Assembly: GCF_020614375.1 (NCBI RefSeq)
Contig: NZ_CP085327.1
Coordinates: 558,001 to 622,000, forward strand
Direction of reading: 5' to 3'
Source of the DNA: Haladaptatus salinisoli
Lineage (GTDB): Archaea; Halobacteriota; Halobacteria; Halobacteriales; Haladaptataceae
Length of the DNA stretch: 64,000 nucleotides
Positions within the stretch are counted from its first letter, which is position 1. The number at the start of each line of letters is the position of its first letter. Made by a program: the position numbers and the translations under genes. Positions 8,602 to 18,187 of this stretch are shown piece by piece. The notes under the pieces were generated by a model. That model did no database searches. It was not told where the DNA came from and was given only the letters and a program-made list of their open reading frames with translations.

Positions 8602-9643
8602 GAAACACGCCCTGCTCGTCGCGCTCGCGGCGCTACTCGTGGTCGGCGCGCTCGTCGTGGAAGTGTTCTTCCCCGCGAGTCCGACCGCGGCGGTCATCGG
8701 TATCATCGACGTCGGCTACCTCAGCGCGTCGCTCCGGGTGACCGTCCCCATCGCCTTCGCCGCGCTCGGCGGCATCTTCGCGGAGAAGAGCGGCGTCATC
8801 AACATCGGCCTCGAAGGCCTGCTCATCATCGCCGCGTTCACCGGCATCGCCGTCAGCGGAGCGTCGACCGGATTCGCCTCGCCGGCGACGGCCGCGTGGC
8901 TCGGTTTCGTGGCGGCGGTCGCCGTCAGCACGCTGTTCGCGCTCCTGTTCGCTATCGTCACCATAGATCTACAGGCCGACCAGATCATCGCGGGACTGGC
9001 GGTGTGGCTCATCGCGCTCGGACTGGCTCCGTTCGCCAGTCGGGTCATCTGGGGGAGCACCACCAGCGAGACGGTCCCGTCGCTGTCGAACTGGGTGATT
9101 CCCGGACTGGTCGAGATACCGGTGATCGGACCGGTGTTCTTCAACGCCAACCCGACCGTGTACATGCTCCTGGTGGCCGTACCGCTGTCGTGGTACGTGC
9201 TCCGGGGGACGCCGTTCGGCCGGTGGGTGCGCGCCAGCGGCGAGAACCCGCAGGCGCTGGACACCGCCGGCGTGGACGTGCGGCGGGTGCGGTACGCGAG
9301 CGTCCTGCTCTCGGGGGTCCTCTGCGGCATCGGCGGTGCCGGACTGTCCCTCTCGCTGGGACAGTTCATCGGCAGCGGCGCGACGATGGTGGATGGGCGG
9401 GGCTGGATCGGCATCACCGCGTATCTGTTCGGGAACTACAACCCGCTGGGCGCGTTCGGCGCGTCGTTGCTGTTCGCGGCGCTCTCGGCGCTGGAGATAC
9501 GGCTCCAGACCCTCGGGTTCGACATCTCGCAGACCCTCGTCCGTCTCGTTCCGTACGTCGTCGTCATCGTCGTGCTGACGTTCGTCGGACGAACGCGCAC
9601 GCCGGACGCCGCGGGCGAACACTACGAATCCGGCGAGGAGTGA
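8594..9643 (+). CDS. Nucleoside ABC transporter permease 2
   Basis: A 349-residue permease, partner of the preceding one, with the matching motif EKSGVINIGLEGL and coupling loop TAGVDVRRVRYAS. I chose the ATG at 8594 (MRRKHALLVALAALL) because a strong Shine-Dalgarno GGAGGTGA sits at 8581-8588. An upstream in-frame ATG at 8549 would add 15 polar residues inside the previous gene. About eight to nine hydrophobic segments follow. It forms the heteromeric membrane channel of the nucleoside importer. Confidence 0.92.
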   Translation: MRRKHALLVALAALLVVGALVVEVFFPASPTAAVIGIIDVGYLSASLRVTVPIAFAALGGIFAEKSGVINIGLEGLLIIAAFTGIAVSGASTGFASPATAAWLGFVAAVAVSTLFALLFAIVTIDLQADQIIAGLAVWLIALGLAPFASRVIWGSTTSETVPSLSNWVIPGLVEIPVIGPVFFNANPTVYMLLVAVPLSWYVLRGTPFGRWVRASGENPQALDTAGVDVRRVRYASVLLSGVLCGIGGAGLSLSLGQFIGSGATMVDGRGWIGITAYLFGNYNPLGAFGASLLFAALSALEIRLQTLGFDISQTLVRLVPYVVVIVVLTFVGRTRTPDAAGEHYESGEE

Positions 9644-9907
9644 GGCGGCGGGCGGTCGTTCGCCGCCATCGGCGGTCGCTTTTCGTCACGCGTTTCGGTC
9701 GTCTCTCGGAGCGGAGTCGGCGGTCTCGACCTGCTCCGGGGTTCGAAGACGAGCGACCGGAAAACGACCGAAACGAGCAGCGTGCGAAGCACGGCGAGTC
9801 TGGTTCCGTTTTCGCATAAAAACGTACGGCGTTCGGACGTCGCTCGATGGGCGGACGGGGCGACCGGCCGCGTCGTTCGAAGCCTCGCTTCTCGATTCAC
9901 CTTCGGA

Positions 9908-9915
9908 TTTTATTT
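9908..9915 (+). promoter_or_regulatory. Probable TATA box of the cytidine deaminase gene
   Basis: TTTTATTT lies 27-34 bases before the ATG at 9942, suggesting that the deaminase and phosphorylase have their own leaderless promoter. The 298 bases from 9644 to 9941 show nothing else recognisable. Confidence 0.4.
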
Positions 9916-9941
9916 GAACCGTCGCCGCGCACCACTTCCGT

Positions 9942-10328
9942 ATGGACGAACTCGTCGAGCGAGCACGCGAGGTACAGGAACGCGCCCACGTCCCCTACTC
10001 CGACTACCCGGTCGGTGCGGCGCTTCGAACCGCGGACGGAACGGTGTACGTCGGCTGTAACATCGAGAACGCGAACTACAGCAACTCGCTCCACGCGGAG
10101 GAGGTCGCCATCGCCGAGGCGATAAAGGAAGGCCACCGGAAGTTCGACCGCATCGCGGTGAGTTCAGCGCGACGCGACGGCGTGACGCCCTGCGGGATGT
10201 GCCGGCAGACGCTCGCGGAGTTCTGCGGCGACGACTTCGCGGTCGTCTGCGACGAGGGCGACGACGCGACCGAGTACAGCCTCGGCGAACTGCTGCCGAA
10301 CACGATCACGGAGGAGATGCTCGGCTGA
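9942..10328 (+). CDS. cdd: Cytidine deaminase
   Basis: A 128-residue zinc deaminase converting cytidine and deoxycytidine to uridine and deoxyuridine. The active-site segment is HAE (residues 51-53, with Glu53 the proton shuttle) and the zinc pair PCGMC gives Cys84 and Cys87. CNIENANYSN (39-48) is the nucleoside-binding segment. Short CDAs usually have Cys in place of His51; here the first ligand is His, as in the larger dimeric enzymes. It lies between the nucleoside importer and uridine phosphorylase, so imported cytidine would be deaminated and then phosphorolysed. Confidence 0.93.
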   Translation: MDELVERAREVQERAHVPYSDYPVGAALRTADGTVYVGCNIENANYSNSLHAEEVAIAEAIKEGHRKFDRIAVSSARRDGVTPCGMCRQTLAEFCGDDFAVVCDEGDDATEYSLGELLPNTITEEMLG

Positions 10329-10384
10329 GGCGGTTGGACGGACGACGCGAAGCACCTATCTCCGCGGCGATAAACGTGTCAGCC

Positions 10385-11203
10385 ATGGACGACAGCGAAG
10401 ACCCGAACGCGGAGGTACAGTACCACATCGAAGTCGGCGAGGGCGACGTCGCCGACTCGGTCCTCCTGCCCGGCAATCCCGAGCGCGTCGGAAAGATAAC
10501 GCAGTTCTGGGACTCGGCGGACGAGGTGGCCTTCCACCGCGAGTACCGAACCGCGACGGGTACCTACGACGGGACGCCCATCAGCGTCACCTCGACCGGA
10601 ATCGGCAGTCCGTCCGCCGCCATCGCGGTCGAGGAGTTGGCGCGAGTCGGCGCGGACACGTTCATCCGCGTCGGTTCGTGCGGCGCGATCCAACCCGAGA
10701 TGGACGTGGGCGACCTCGTCATCACGACCGGCGGGGTCAGACAGGAGGGGACGAGCGACGAGTACGTCCGCGAGGAGTACCCGGCGGTCGCGGACTACGA
10801 GGTCGTCGCCGCGCTCGTCGCCGCCGCGGAGCGACTCGGCCACGACTACCACGCGGGCATCACGATGAGCGCCGATAGCTTCTACGCCGGGCAGGGTCGC
10901 CCCGGATTCGAGGGGTTCCGCGCCGAGGGCGGCGACGAGTTGGTCGAACACCTGAAGAACGCGAACGTGAAGAACATCGAGATGGAAGCGAGCGCGATTC
11001 TCACCATCGCCAACGTCTACGGACTGCGGGCGGGGGCGGTCTGCTCGGTGTACGCCAACCGCGAGACCGGCGAGTTCAGAACCGAGGGCGAACACCGCGC
11101 CGCCGAAACCGCCAGTCTGGCGGTGAAACTGCTCGCGGAGATGGACGAACTGAAGGCCGAGGCGGGCGTCGAACGCTGGCACCCCGGACTGGCGTTAGAT
11201 TAA
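10385..11203 (+). CDS. udp: Uridine/nucleoside phosphorylase
   Basis: A 272-residue enzyme of the PNP/UDP family. It opens near VLLPGNPERV, the phosphate-loop segment, and has RVGSCGAIQP and the ribose-binding NIEMEASAIL near residue 200. It splits uridine (or other nucleosides) with phosphate to base plus ribose-1-phosphate. I chose the ATG at 10385 (MDDSEDPNAEVQYHIE); an upstream frame would only add residues from the deaminase spacer. It follows cdd by 56 bases and its end overlaps the converging membrane-protein gene by four bases (11200-11203). Confidence 0.92.
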   Translation: MDDSEDPNAEVQYHIEVGEGDVADSVLLPGNPERVGKITQFWDSADEVAFHREYRTATGTYDGTPISVTSTGIGSPSAAIAVEELARVGADTFIRVGSCGAIQPEMDVGDLVITTGGVRQEGTSDEYVREEYPAVADYEVVAALVAAAERLGHDYHAGITMSADSFYAGQGRPGFEGFRAEGGDELVEHLKNANVKNIEMEASAILTIANVYGLRAGAVCSVYANRETGEFRTEGEHRAAETASLAVKLLAEMDELKAEAGVERWHPGLALD

Positions 11204-13452
11204 CCCGGTACGTCGGTCTGCCGGTCGACGGCGGTCTGGTTCACGCGGTATATCGACACCGACCCGGAACGGTGGGCCAGTTCGACGCCGGGATAGTTCG
11301 AGAACGTCGACCGTCCGTACCACTCCCGTTCGCGCGGTCCGTAGTAGATGTACCTCACGTCGTACCGGTCGAAGAGCCTCGCGCGAGTTTCCCAGTCGGC
11401 GCTGTAGATGAGTTCGACGTTCCGCTTTCGCTCCTCGTAGGCCGCGTCGCCGCGGTAGATTCGTTCCTGATACCAGCCGAGAACCGTCGGCAGGCCGGTG
11501 AGCGACGACGCCGGACTCCCCCACTGGTAGGGTTTGCCGGGCGCGGAGACGATGTGCGGCCGCCCCTCTTTCGCGCCGAGCCACTCGATAGCGCCGGCCT
11601 CGCCGGCGTGAACCGTCCAGATGAACGCCATTCCGTCGAGCGTCGGGTCTTCCGTTCTGTGGATGGCGCTGTCCGAACCGACGTGCTGGCCGAGCGCGAA
11701 GACGCCGTAGACGGACGTCGACAGCAGGAGGAACGAGGCGAAAATCGCCATCCACTGTCGCGGCGTGAGAAGCGTTCCCGAGAGTTGGTCGGGCGCGGCG
11801 TCGGTCAGGAGTCGCGCGAGCGCGACGCCGCCGGCGACCGCCCAGAGCACCCACACCTGCATGTACACCTTGAAGACGGTGTTGAACCGCCCGGCGATCG
11901 CGTTGTCCTGCAAGTAGACGAACTCCACGAGCAGGACGAGACCGGCACCCCCGACCAGCAGGACCGTCTCGAAGTCGAGGTCGGCGTCGAGGCGGAGGAG
12001 CGCCCACCCGGCGACGAGGAGGGGTGCGACCAGCGCGACCGCCGCGACGCCGCCCTGCCATCCCGCAACGACCAGCAGACCGCCGAGAACGCCGACCTGC
12101 GTGGCCTCCCTGTCCCGCCAGCGGACGTGCGAGCCCAAGTAGAGCGCGAAGAGGGCGAGGAACGCCCCGTGGACGACGAGCACCTCCACGAGGCTACTTC
12201 GGTCGGGGAAGAAGGCGATGCTCCGGTTCCCGGCGGCACCGAGGAGGACGTTCGCCACGAACGGAGCCGCCCAGATTAACGATAGCGCGCCGACGACGAC
12301 CGTTATCGCCATCGCGGTCGTCGTCCGCCCGAGTTCACGGACGACGACCGATTCCCCTCCCGCGATGCGTTCGCCGCCGGGAACGAGCGTCGCCGGATGC
12401 TCGTCCGCGAAGGTAAGCGAGAGCCAGACGACGCCGAGCGCGGTCGGGAAGCTCCACGAGCTGACGGTGCTGACGAAGGCGACGACGAGCGGAAGCGCGC
12501 CGAAGACGAGCGCCCGACGCCACCGCGCGTCCGAGCGGTAGACGGCGTAGCCGAGCGCGGCGACGAACAACAGAAACGGTTGCCCCATCATGTGGGCGTG
12601 CAGGTCGCCGTTCAGGTACGCGAAGAAGGGGAACTCGTTTATCGTTCCGACCATCACGCGACTCGCGTCCCAGTAGTGGAACTCGGTCGGGGTGAGCGGG
12701 ACGTCCGCCGGGTTCATCTCCAACGGCGTCGCTATCGCCTCGACGAGCGAGCGGGGAAGCGCCCCCGCGAGCAACCGCATCGGGGTGTAGACGTTCGCGG
12801 CGAAGCCGACGAAGAACGCGGCGAGCGCGCCCGCGAGCCGCCGGGGCGTTCCGTGTCGGTCGGCGATCGCGCTCGCCAGTCCGTAGGCGGTGCTGACGAG
12901 CATGCCGTAGAATCCCGCGAGCGCGAGGTTGTAGCTGAACCGGGGGAGCGTCCCCGTCAGCTTCGTCAGGATGGCCGCGACGAGGTGGCCCCCGTAGTAG
13001 TAGCGGACGGGTTCTCCCGCGAACCACATGTCTTCGGGCGGGAGCGCGGGCGCGCGCATGAGCGACTGCAACAGGCCGAAGTCGAGGAACTTCTCGCCGC
13101 CCGTCGCGATAATCGCCGGGTCGATGGCCCGGATGACGATCAGAAAGCAGAACGCGGCGGTGAACACGGCCATCGCTTCCGCGTACCCTCGGAGGTCGAG
13201 TTCGATATCGCGCCTCCACAGCAGGACGGAGATGGAAGCGAGCACGGCGATGGCCGCGACGACGGTGGCGGTGGTGAACGCGAACTGTCCGAGCCAGTAC
13301 ACCACTATCGTCACGACGGCGAGCGAGGCGGGGAGTGCGAACGCGGCCCCCCGGTCGGGGAATCGCGGAAAGAGCGCGGCAGCGGCCGGAAGACCCGCGA
13401 GAGCGAACGCGTAGTAGACGAGCAGCCAGAAGGCGACGAGCGCGAACTCCAT
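11200..13452 (-). CDS. DUF2298 'YYY' large membrane protein
   Basis: A 750-residue polytopic protein with well over ten hydrophobic segments. It carries the hallmark RYYYGGHLVAAILTKL (around residue 150) of the DUF2298 (chlor_Arch_YYY) family, found mainly in archaea and Chloroflexi. The family looks like membrane glycosyltransferases acting on lipid-linked sugars, but no biochemical role is established that I know of. Other conserved patches are INEFPFFAYLNGDLHAHMMG and the soluble C-terminal domain after about residue 620 (IVSAPGKPYQWGS). It converges on udp. Confidence 0.88.
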   Translation of the reverse strand: MEFALVAFWLLVYYAFALAGLPAAAALFPRFPDRGAAFALPASLAVVTIVVYWLGQFAFTTATVVAAIAVLASISVLLWRRDIELDLRGYAEAMAVFTAAFCFLIVIRAIDPAIIATGGEKFLDFGLLQSLMRAPALPPEDMWFAGEPVRYYYGGHLVAAILTKLTGTLPRFSYNLALAGFYGMLVSTAYGLASAIADRHGTPRRLAGALAAFFVGFAANVYTPMRLLAGALPRSLVEAIATPLEMNPADVPLTPTEFHYWDASRVMVGTINEFPFFAYLNGDLHAHMMGQPFLLFVAALGYAVYRSDARWRRALVFGALPLVVAFVSTVSSWSFPTALGVVWLSLTFADEHPATLVPGGERIAGGESVVVRELGRTTTAMAITVVVGALSLIWAAPFVANVLLGAAGNRSIAFFPDRSSLVEVLVVHGAFLALFALYLGSHVRWRDREATQVGVLGGLLVVAGWQGGVAAVALVAPLLVAGWALLRLDADLDFETVLLVGGAGLVLLVEFVYLQDNAIAGRFNTVFKVYMQVWVLWAVAGGVALARLLTDAAPDQLSGTLLTPRQWMAIFASFLLLSTSVYGVFALGQHVGSDSAIHRTEDPTLDGMAFIWTVHAGEAGAIEWLGAKEGRPHIVSAPGKPYQWGSPASSLTGLPTVLGWYQERIYRGDAAYEERKRNVELIYSADWETRARLFDRYDVRYIYYGPREREWYGRSTFSNYPGVELAHRSGSVSIYRVNQTAVDRQTDVPG

Positions 13453-13574
13453 ATCTTCTGCTTTGGTGAGTGCGCCGGAAAGGTATACGTCTTGGGGTCG
13501 TGATACGCAGCGGACACGTTCTCCGCCCGGCGGCGCGGCGGTACTAACTCACATACGGCGGTCGAATCACAATC

Positions 13575-13580
13575 CTTAAC
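13575..13580 (+). promoter_or_regulatory. Probable TATA box of the initiator tRNA gene
   Basis: CTTAAC lies 25-30 bases before the mature tRNA 5' end at 13605, the usual position for an archaeal box A element. Confidence 0.4.
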
Positions 13581-13604
13581 TACCGAACGACAGTACGAGA
13601 GTGT

Positions 13605-13679
13605 AGCGGGATGGGATAGCCAGGAGATTCCGGCGGGCTCATAACCCGCAGATCGGTAGTTCAAATCTACCTCCCGCTA
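13605..13679 (+). tRNA. Initiator tRNA-Met (CAT)
   Basis: A 75-nt cloverleaf. The acceptor stem AGCGGGA pairs with TCCCGCT, followed by the discriminator A. The anticodon stem-loop is GCGGG CTCATAA CCCGC, giving anticodon CAT, and the T-arm is built on GTTCAAATC. The A1-U72 pair and the run of three G-C pairs next to the anticodon loop are marks of an archaeal initiator, not elongator, tRNA. There is no intron. The CCA end is not encoded. A short T run follows (13681-13685), which could serve as terminator. Confidence 0.96.
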
Positions 13680-13812
13680 CTTTTACACTATCTCCGGTTC
13701 GAAGCGTCGCCTCCGTTCTGCGAACGGTCCGCCGATACGCGAGAGTTCGTTCTCGGTCTAGCTTCCGCGACCGGCCACGCGATTTATTGACCGCGGTACG
13801 CAAGAACGTCGT

Positions 13813-14496
13813 ATGACAACCGCGCTGTTCGTGGTCAGCGAGGAAGGGTATTGGGGCGAAGAGTGCGTCGACCCGCTTCAGACCCTCTCCGACGCGGGGG
13901 TCGACATCGACGTCGCGACGCCGAGCGGCTCGAAAGCGGTCGTCGACCAGCGCTCCATCGACCCGGAGAACGTCGGCGAAGAGACCGCGGAGCGAGTCCG
14001 CGACGTCCACGAGAACGACGAGCGAATGCAGAATCCGATACCGCTGGCGAACGTCGACGGCGACATGTACGACGCGGTGGTGTTCCCCGGCGGACACGGG
14101 ACGGAGTGGGACGTGAACCAAGACCGACACGCGCGACGGCTGCTCCGGGACACCGTCGAAGGGGAGGACGGGAAGGCGCTCGTGGTCTGTCACGCGGTCG
14201 GATTGCTGGCGTTCACGCGGGACGGCGGCGGCGGATTCCTCGTCGAAGGGCGAGACGTGACCGGCTTCCCGAACGACTGGGAGGAGGATATCGTCGACGA
14301 GCACGACTGCATGCCCGACGGACGAAAACTCCCGTACTACGTCGAAGACGAAGTGAGCGCGGCGGGCGGAAACTGGGACGCCGAACTCGACTCGGAGACG
14401 AGCGTGCGCGTGGACGGCGACTTGCTCACCGCGCGCGGCCCCGAATCGTCCCACGAAGCGGCGACGACGCTCCTCGAGAACCTCGGCGTCAAGTAA
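13813..14496 (+). CDS. DJ-1/PfpI family protein (class I glutamine amidotransferase-like)
   Basis: A 227-residue protein of the DJ-1/Hsp31 group. The nucleophile-elbow motif VVCHAVG puts the catalytic Cys at 126 with His127 next to it, and an acidic partner is in WGEE (14-17). FPGGHGTEWD (91-100) is the conserved glycine loop. Relatives act as glyoxalase III, deglycase-like or chaperone proteins, or simply as stress proteins; the sequence does not decide which. It is a single gene downstream of the tRNA. Confidence 0.88.
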   Translation: MTTALFVVSEEGYWGEECVDPLQTLSDAGVDIDVATPSGSKAVVDQRSIDPENVGEETAERVRDVHENDERMQNPIPLANVDGDMYDAVVFPGGHGTEWDVNQDRHARRLLRDTVEGEDGKALVVCHAVGLLAFTRDGGGGFLVEGRDVTGFPNDWEEDIVDEHDCMPDGRKLPYYVEDEVSAAGGNWDAELDSETSVRVDGDLLTARGPESSHEAATTLLENLGVK

Positions 14497-14547
14497 CCGT
14501 CGGCAAAAACGGACGATTTATGCCGTCATCGTCCGCACTGCCAACGA

Positions 14548-14826
14548 ATGCTCGGGACGCGCGGCGTGCTGGCGATACTGGCGGGGGTCACGATGACCGT
14601 CGCCGTGGTCTTCCTCCGGTCGGGGCGGAGACGGACGGGGTTTTGGTTACTGACGGCGGGGTTTTTCGTCGCCAGCATCTGGTCCGCGCTGAGTATCGCG
14701 TGGGCGCAGACGTATCCGGGTCGAGCAGCGCTCTCCGACGAGTCGTTCCTCCTCTTGGGGACGACCGCGGTCGCCGGGACGATTTACTACGGAATGCTTG
14801 CCAAAGATGATGACAGATATCGATAA
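14548..14826 (+). CDS. Small membrane protein, unknown
   Basis: A 92-residue protein with three hydrophobic segments (about 7-22, 29-47 and 66-84) and a polar, basic C-terminus (KDDDRYR). I do not recognise the family. It follows the DJ-1 protein by about 50 bases on the same strand, so co-transcription is possible. Confidence 0.6.
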   Translation: MLGTRGVLAILAGVTMTVAVVFLRSGRRRTGFWLLTAGFFVASIWSALSIAWAQTYPGRAALSDESFLLLGTTAVAGTIYYGMLAKDDDRYR

Positions 14827-14939
14827 CGACAGGTAAGATACCGCACATTGACCTTTCCGATAAACCGTTTAAAATTCTTTATAGGTAGTATCGACTTCTA
14901 TGAACCGCTGAAAACTAAATCCTTCTGGTGACCAGTAAC

Positions 14940-14947
14940 TTTAAATA
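14940..14947 (+). promoter_or_regulatory. TATA box of the peptide ABC importer operon
   Basis: TTTAAATA sits 22-29 bases upstream of the ATG at 14969 within a locally AT-rich stretch. It is a near-ideal haloarchaeal box A. Confidence 0.6.
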
Positions 14948-14968
14948 CATCTTCTACAAGTCTTTGGT

Positions 14969-17020
14969 ATGCCACGGCGACGCAACCGAAGTGGTAACGA
15001 CGATAGCCGAAGGAACTTTCTAAAGGCGAGCGGGGCCGGTGCGGTCGCGCTCTCGCTCGCCGGCTGTTCGGGTCAGGAAAAAAATCCGGGAACCAGTACG
15101 ACGGGAACCGGGGACACTTCGACGACGAACGGGGAAGCGGGTACGGTCAGCGTCGGTCCCGACCAGATTACGCCTGGCGGAACGCTGCGGTACGGTCTTC
15201 CGGAAGCCCCGGACAGTCCGAATATCTTCCTGTCCGGTAACGTGTACTCCGCCGTCGGGCTAGCACCGGTGTACAACTACGGTGTCAGCACCGACCCGGT
15301 GACGTTCGAGGTCAAACCGAACGTCTTCACCGATTGGGAACTGAAGAACGCCGACAAGGAGAAACCGGACGTCTACTTCAACGTCCGAAAGGAAGGGCTG
15401 GAGTGGAACGACGGTGAGAAGTTCAAGCCGATAGACGACGTCGTGTTCTCGTACCAGTACCTGCTGGACCACGAACCCGGCGAGTTCTCGGCGTGGAACG
15501 ACTACGAGAAGGTCGAGGAGGCGAGCAACGACTGGGATATCCACATCAAGATGTCCCAGCAGGTCGGTACGTGGGACACGACCATCCTCCAAGGAGCGCC
15601 CATCATTCCCAAACACAAGTGGGAGGGCGTCGATTACAACAACTACGACCCGATGGCGAAGAACGAGGAAGGACCCGTCGGAACCGGGCCGGGGAAACTC
15701 ACCCAGTTCAACCCCGACACCTCGATGCAGGTCAAGTTCCGCCGCGACTACATCGACAACACCTACGCGCTCAACAGCCTCCAGTGGATCAAAGACCACA
15801 AGTCGCTCATCCACGGCGGTCCGTTCCTCGACGGCGTGAACTTCAAGGTGTACGGCGGGACGTCGCCGATGACGCAGGCGTTCCTGAACGGCGATATCGA
15901 CACACACTACGGTAGCTTCTCGCCGGCGCAGATTCCGAAGGTCAAGAAGGACAGCAAGAGCAGCCTCATCAAGGGGTACGACAGCGGGTTCTCCTACTAC
16001 GGCTTCAACTGTCGCCGCGCCCCGCTCGACGACGTGGCGTTCCGACAGGCGATGGCGTTCATGTTCGACGACCAGTACTGGGTCCGGTCCCTGAAGGGCG
16101 GCTACGTCATCAAGGGCGACTACGCCCAGTCGCCCGGTTACAGGGCCGTCCGTCCGGAGACCGTCCACGGCGGCGAGTTGCTGACCGACCCGCGGACGAA
16201 CGCGTTCGACTTCCGGAGTGCGTCCGGCAATAAAAAGCCCGACGTCCAAGGCGTTCGCAAGTTCCTGACGGACAGAAAGGTAGTCAGCGGTAAGGGGACC
16301 TACGTCGGCAAGGAGTTCCCCGGAACGTTCTCCGGCGTCAAAGCGAGCCGTTCGACTGCGAAGTACGAGTACTCCTTCGGCTCCATCAAGTCGAAGGCGC
16401 TCAAAGATGCGAACGTCTCGGTCGACAAGGAGATTCGAATCGACGGGCAGACCGTTCCGGAGATGATGGACGGGGACGCGATCGTCATCTTCATCGACCC
16501 GCCGAGCGAGAAGCCGAACGAGGCGAAGGCCATCGACCAGTGGCGGAAGAACCTGCTACAGCTCGGCATCCCGGTTCGAACCAAACCCGTCGAGTTCAAC
16601 ACCTTGTCCGGCCTGGTGTACAACCAGGAAGACTACGACATCTATCCGATGGGTTGGGGCGGCACCAGCGCGTACGGAACGTCCATCGAGGCGTTCTTCC
16701 ACTCGCGGAACGCGGGCGACGACCACGAGAAGTTCGCCTACAACTCCACCGGCTACGGCGTCGCCGGCGGTAGCGCCGACACGCTCATCGAAGACGCGTA
16801 CAGCGAGACCGACCCCGAGACGCGGAACAAGAAGTGGGCGAAGGCCATCGAGCGCGTATACCTCGACATGCCGTACATGGTACAGGACTACGCGAAGTAC
16901 CGCTGGCCCATGAACACGGCCAAGTTCGGCGGCGTCGTCGGCAACATCGTCGACCCCGCGTACGCGAACTGGGATTCGGAGTACGGCAACCTCTACCTCA
17001 AGGAGAACTTGAAGCAGTAA
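14969..17020 (+). CDS. Peptide-type ABC transporter substrate-binding lipoprotein
   Basis: A 683-residue solute-binding protein of family 5 (DppA/OppA). The N-terminus is a Tat lipoprotein signal with SRRNFLK (residues 13-19) and lipobox SLAGC (Cys33). A Thr/Gly/Ser-rich linker follows before the mature domain (TPGGTLRYGLPEAP). Family segments include GLEWNDGEKFKPIDDVVFSY and DDVAFRQAMAFMFDD. It captures peptides or other oligomeric solutes outside the cell for the DppBCDF-type genes that follow. The real ligand cannot be read from sequence. Confidence 0.93.
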   Translation: MPRRRNRSGNDDSRRNFLKASGAGAVALSLAGCSGQEKNPGTSTTGTGDTSTTNGEAGTVSVGPDQITPGGTLRYGLPEAPDSPNIFLSGNVYSAVGLAPVYNYGVSTDPVTFEVKPNVFTDWELKNADKEKPDVYFNVRKEGLEWNDGEKFKPIDDVVFSYQYLLDHEPGEFSAWNDYEKVEEASNDWDIHIKMSQQVGTWDTTILQGAPIIPKHKWEGVDYNNYDPMAKNEEGPVGTGPGKLTQFNPDTSMQVKFRRDYIDNTYALNSLQWIKDHKSLIHGGPFLDGVNFKVYGGTSPMTQAFLNGDIDTHYGSFSPAQIPKVKKDSKSSLIKGYDSGFSYYGFNCRRAPLDDVAFRQAMAFMFDDQYWVRSLKGGYVIKGDYAQSPGYRAVRPETVHGGELLTDPRTNAFDFRSASGNKKPDVQGVRKFLTDRKVVSGKGTYVGKEFPGTFSGVKASRSTAKYEYSFGSIKSKALKDANVSVDKEIRIDGQTVPEMMDGDAIVIFIDPPSEKPNEAKAIDQWRKNLLQLGIPVRTKPVEFNTLSGLVYNQEDYDIYPMGWGGTSAYGTSIEAFFHSRNAGDDHEKFAYNSTGYGVAGGSADTLIEDAYSETDPETRNKKWAKAIERVYLDMPYMVQDYAKYRWPMNTAKFGGVVGNIVDPAYANWDSEYGNLYLKENLKQ

Positions 17021-17191
17021 CGGTCGTCTTCCGACCCTCGGTACTGGATTTTACCGACTCGTAGGGATGCCGACCGAATTTCGTACCAGAACGATGCGAG
17101 AACACCACATTGATAACGAATGTGTGCCATGCACCGCATGGATTCGCAAGACCAAGCGATATGGTAACTATCACACCGACGTCGAAGAAGG

Positions 17192-18187
17192 ATGGCCATG
17201 AGTAGGATCAGCGCCCGCTACCTCGCAAAGCGGCTGGTCGTCTCCTACCTGACCCTGCTCGTGATAATGACGATCCTGTTCGTGCTCGTCCGAAGCATGC
17301 CCGGGTCGTTCATCAACAGCATGATAACGCCGGAGATGAGGCCGGCGCAGATCGAGCGACTCAGGGAGACGTGGGGACTCAACGAGCCGTTGTGGAAACA
17401 GTACGTGAACTTCATGCTCAACTACCAGGTCGGCGAGTTCGGACGCTCGCCGATCCGAAAGGTGTCCGTCTGGTCGCTCATCGTCCGACGACTTCCGCGC
17501 ACCATCATCCTGTTCGGCGCGGGATTCGTCGTCGCGTACACGGTCGGCCCGCTGGTCGGGATGTACCTCGGCTGGTGGCGCGGGACGCGGAAGGACAAGT
17601 TCACGTACACCGTCGGTTTGACGATGTACTCCATGCCCGCGTTCTGGATCGCGTGGCTGTTCATCTGGCTGTTCGACTACGAACTGGGCTGGCTGAAGAG
17701 CCAGTACATGGTCAACCAGTTCGGAATCGCCGATTGGACGCCGACGATAGCGATGACGAACATCTTACACCACATCGCTCTCCCGCTGTTCAGCATCGCG
17801 TTCGTCGGCTGGGTCGGCGCGATGCTCGTCATGCGTCCGTCGATGAACAACGTCACCGGCGAGGACTACGTGTTCCTCGCGCGAGCGAAGGGTCTCAGCG
17901 AGCGAACGGTGATGATGAAACACGCCGCTCGCAACGCGCTGATTCCGGTCGCGACGCAGGCTATCGTCGGACTGGCGTTCCTCATCGACGGGAGCATTCT
18001 CATCGAGCAAGTGTTCAGTTGGCCCGGCATCGGGGAGCTGATCGTCAGCGCGGTGTTACAGCATGATTACCCCGTCACGCAGGCGGCGTTCTTCATCCTC
18101 GCCGTCCTCATCATCACGATGCGGCTGTTCACGGACGTCGCGTACACGTATCTCGACCCGCGGATCAAATTCGAGGGGAAATCATAG
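17192..18187 (+). CDS. Peptide-type ABC transporter permease (DppB-like)
   Basis: A 331-residue permease with six or so hydrophobic segments and the coupling motif FLARAKGLSERTVMMKHAARNALIP near residue 235. The ATG at 17192 gives MAMSRISARYLAKRLVVSYL; an ATG at 17198 is equally possible. A 171-base gap separates it from the binding-protein gene, while it ends one base before the next permease starts. Heterodimer partner of the following protein. Confidence 0.93.
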   Translation: MAMSRISARYLAKRLVVSYLTLLVIMTILFVLVRSMPGSFINSMITPEMRPAQIERLRETWGLNEPLWKQYVNFMLNYQVGEFGRSPIRKVSVWSLIVRRLPRTIILFGAGFVVAYTVGPLVGMYLGWWRGTRKDKFTYTVGLTMYSMPAFWIAWLFIWLFDYELGWLKSQYMVNQFGIADWTPTIAMTNILHHIALPLFSIAFVGWVGAMLVMRPSMNNVTGEDYVFLARAKGLSERTVMMKHAARNALIPVATQAIVGLAFLIDGSILIEQVFSWPGIGELIVSAVLQHDYPVTQAAFFILAVLIITMRLFTDVAYTYLDPRIKFEGKS

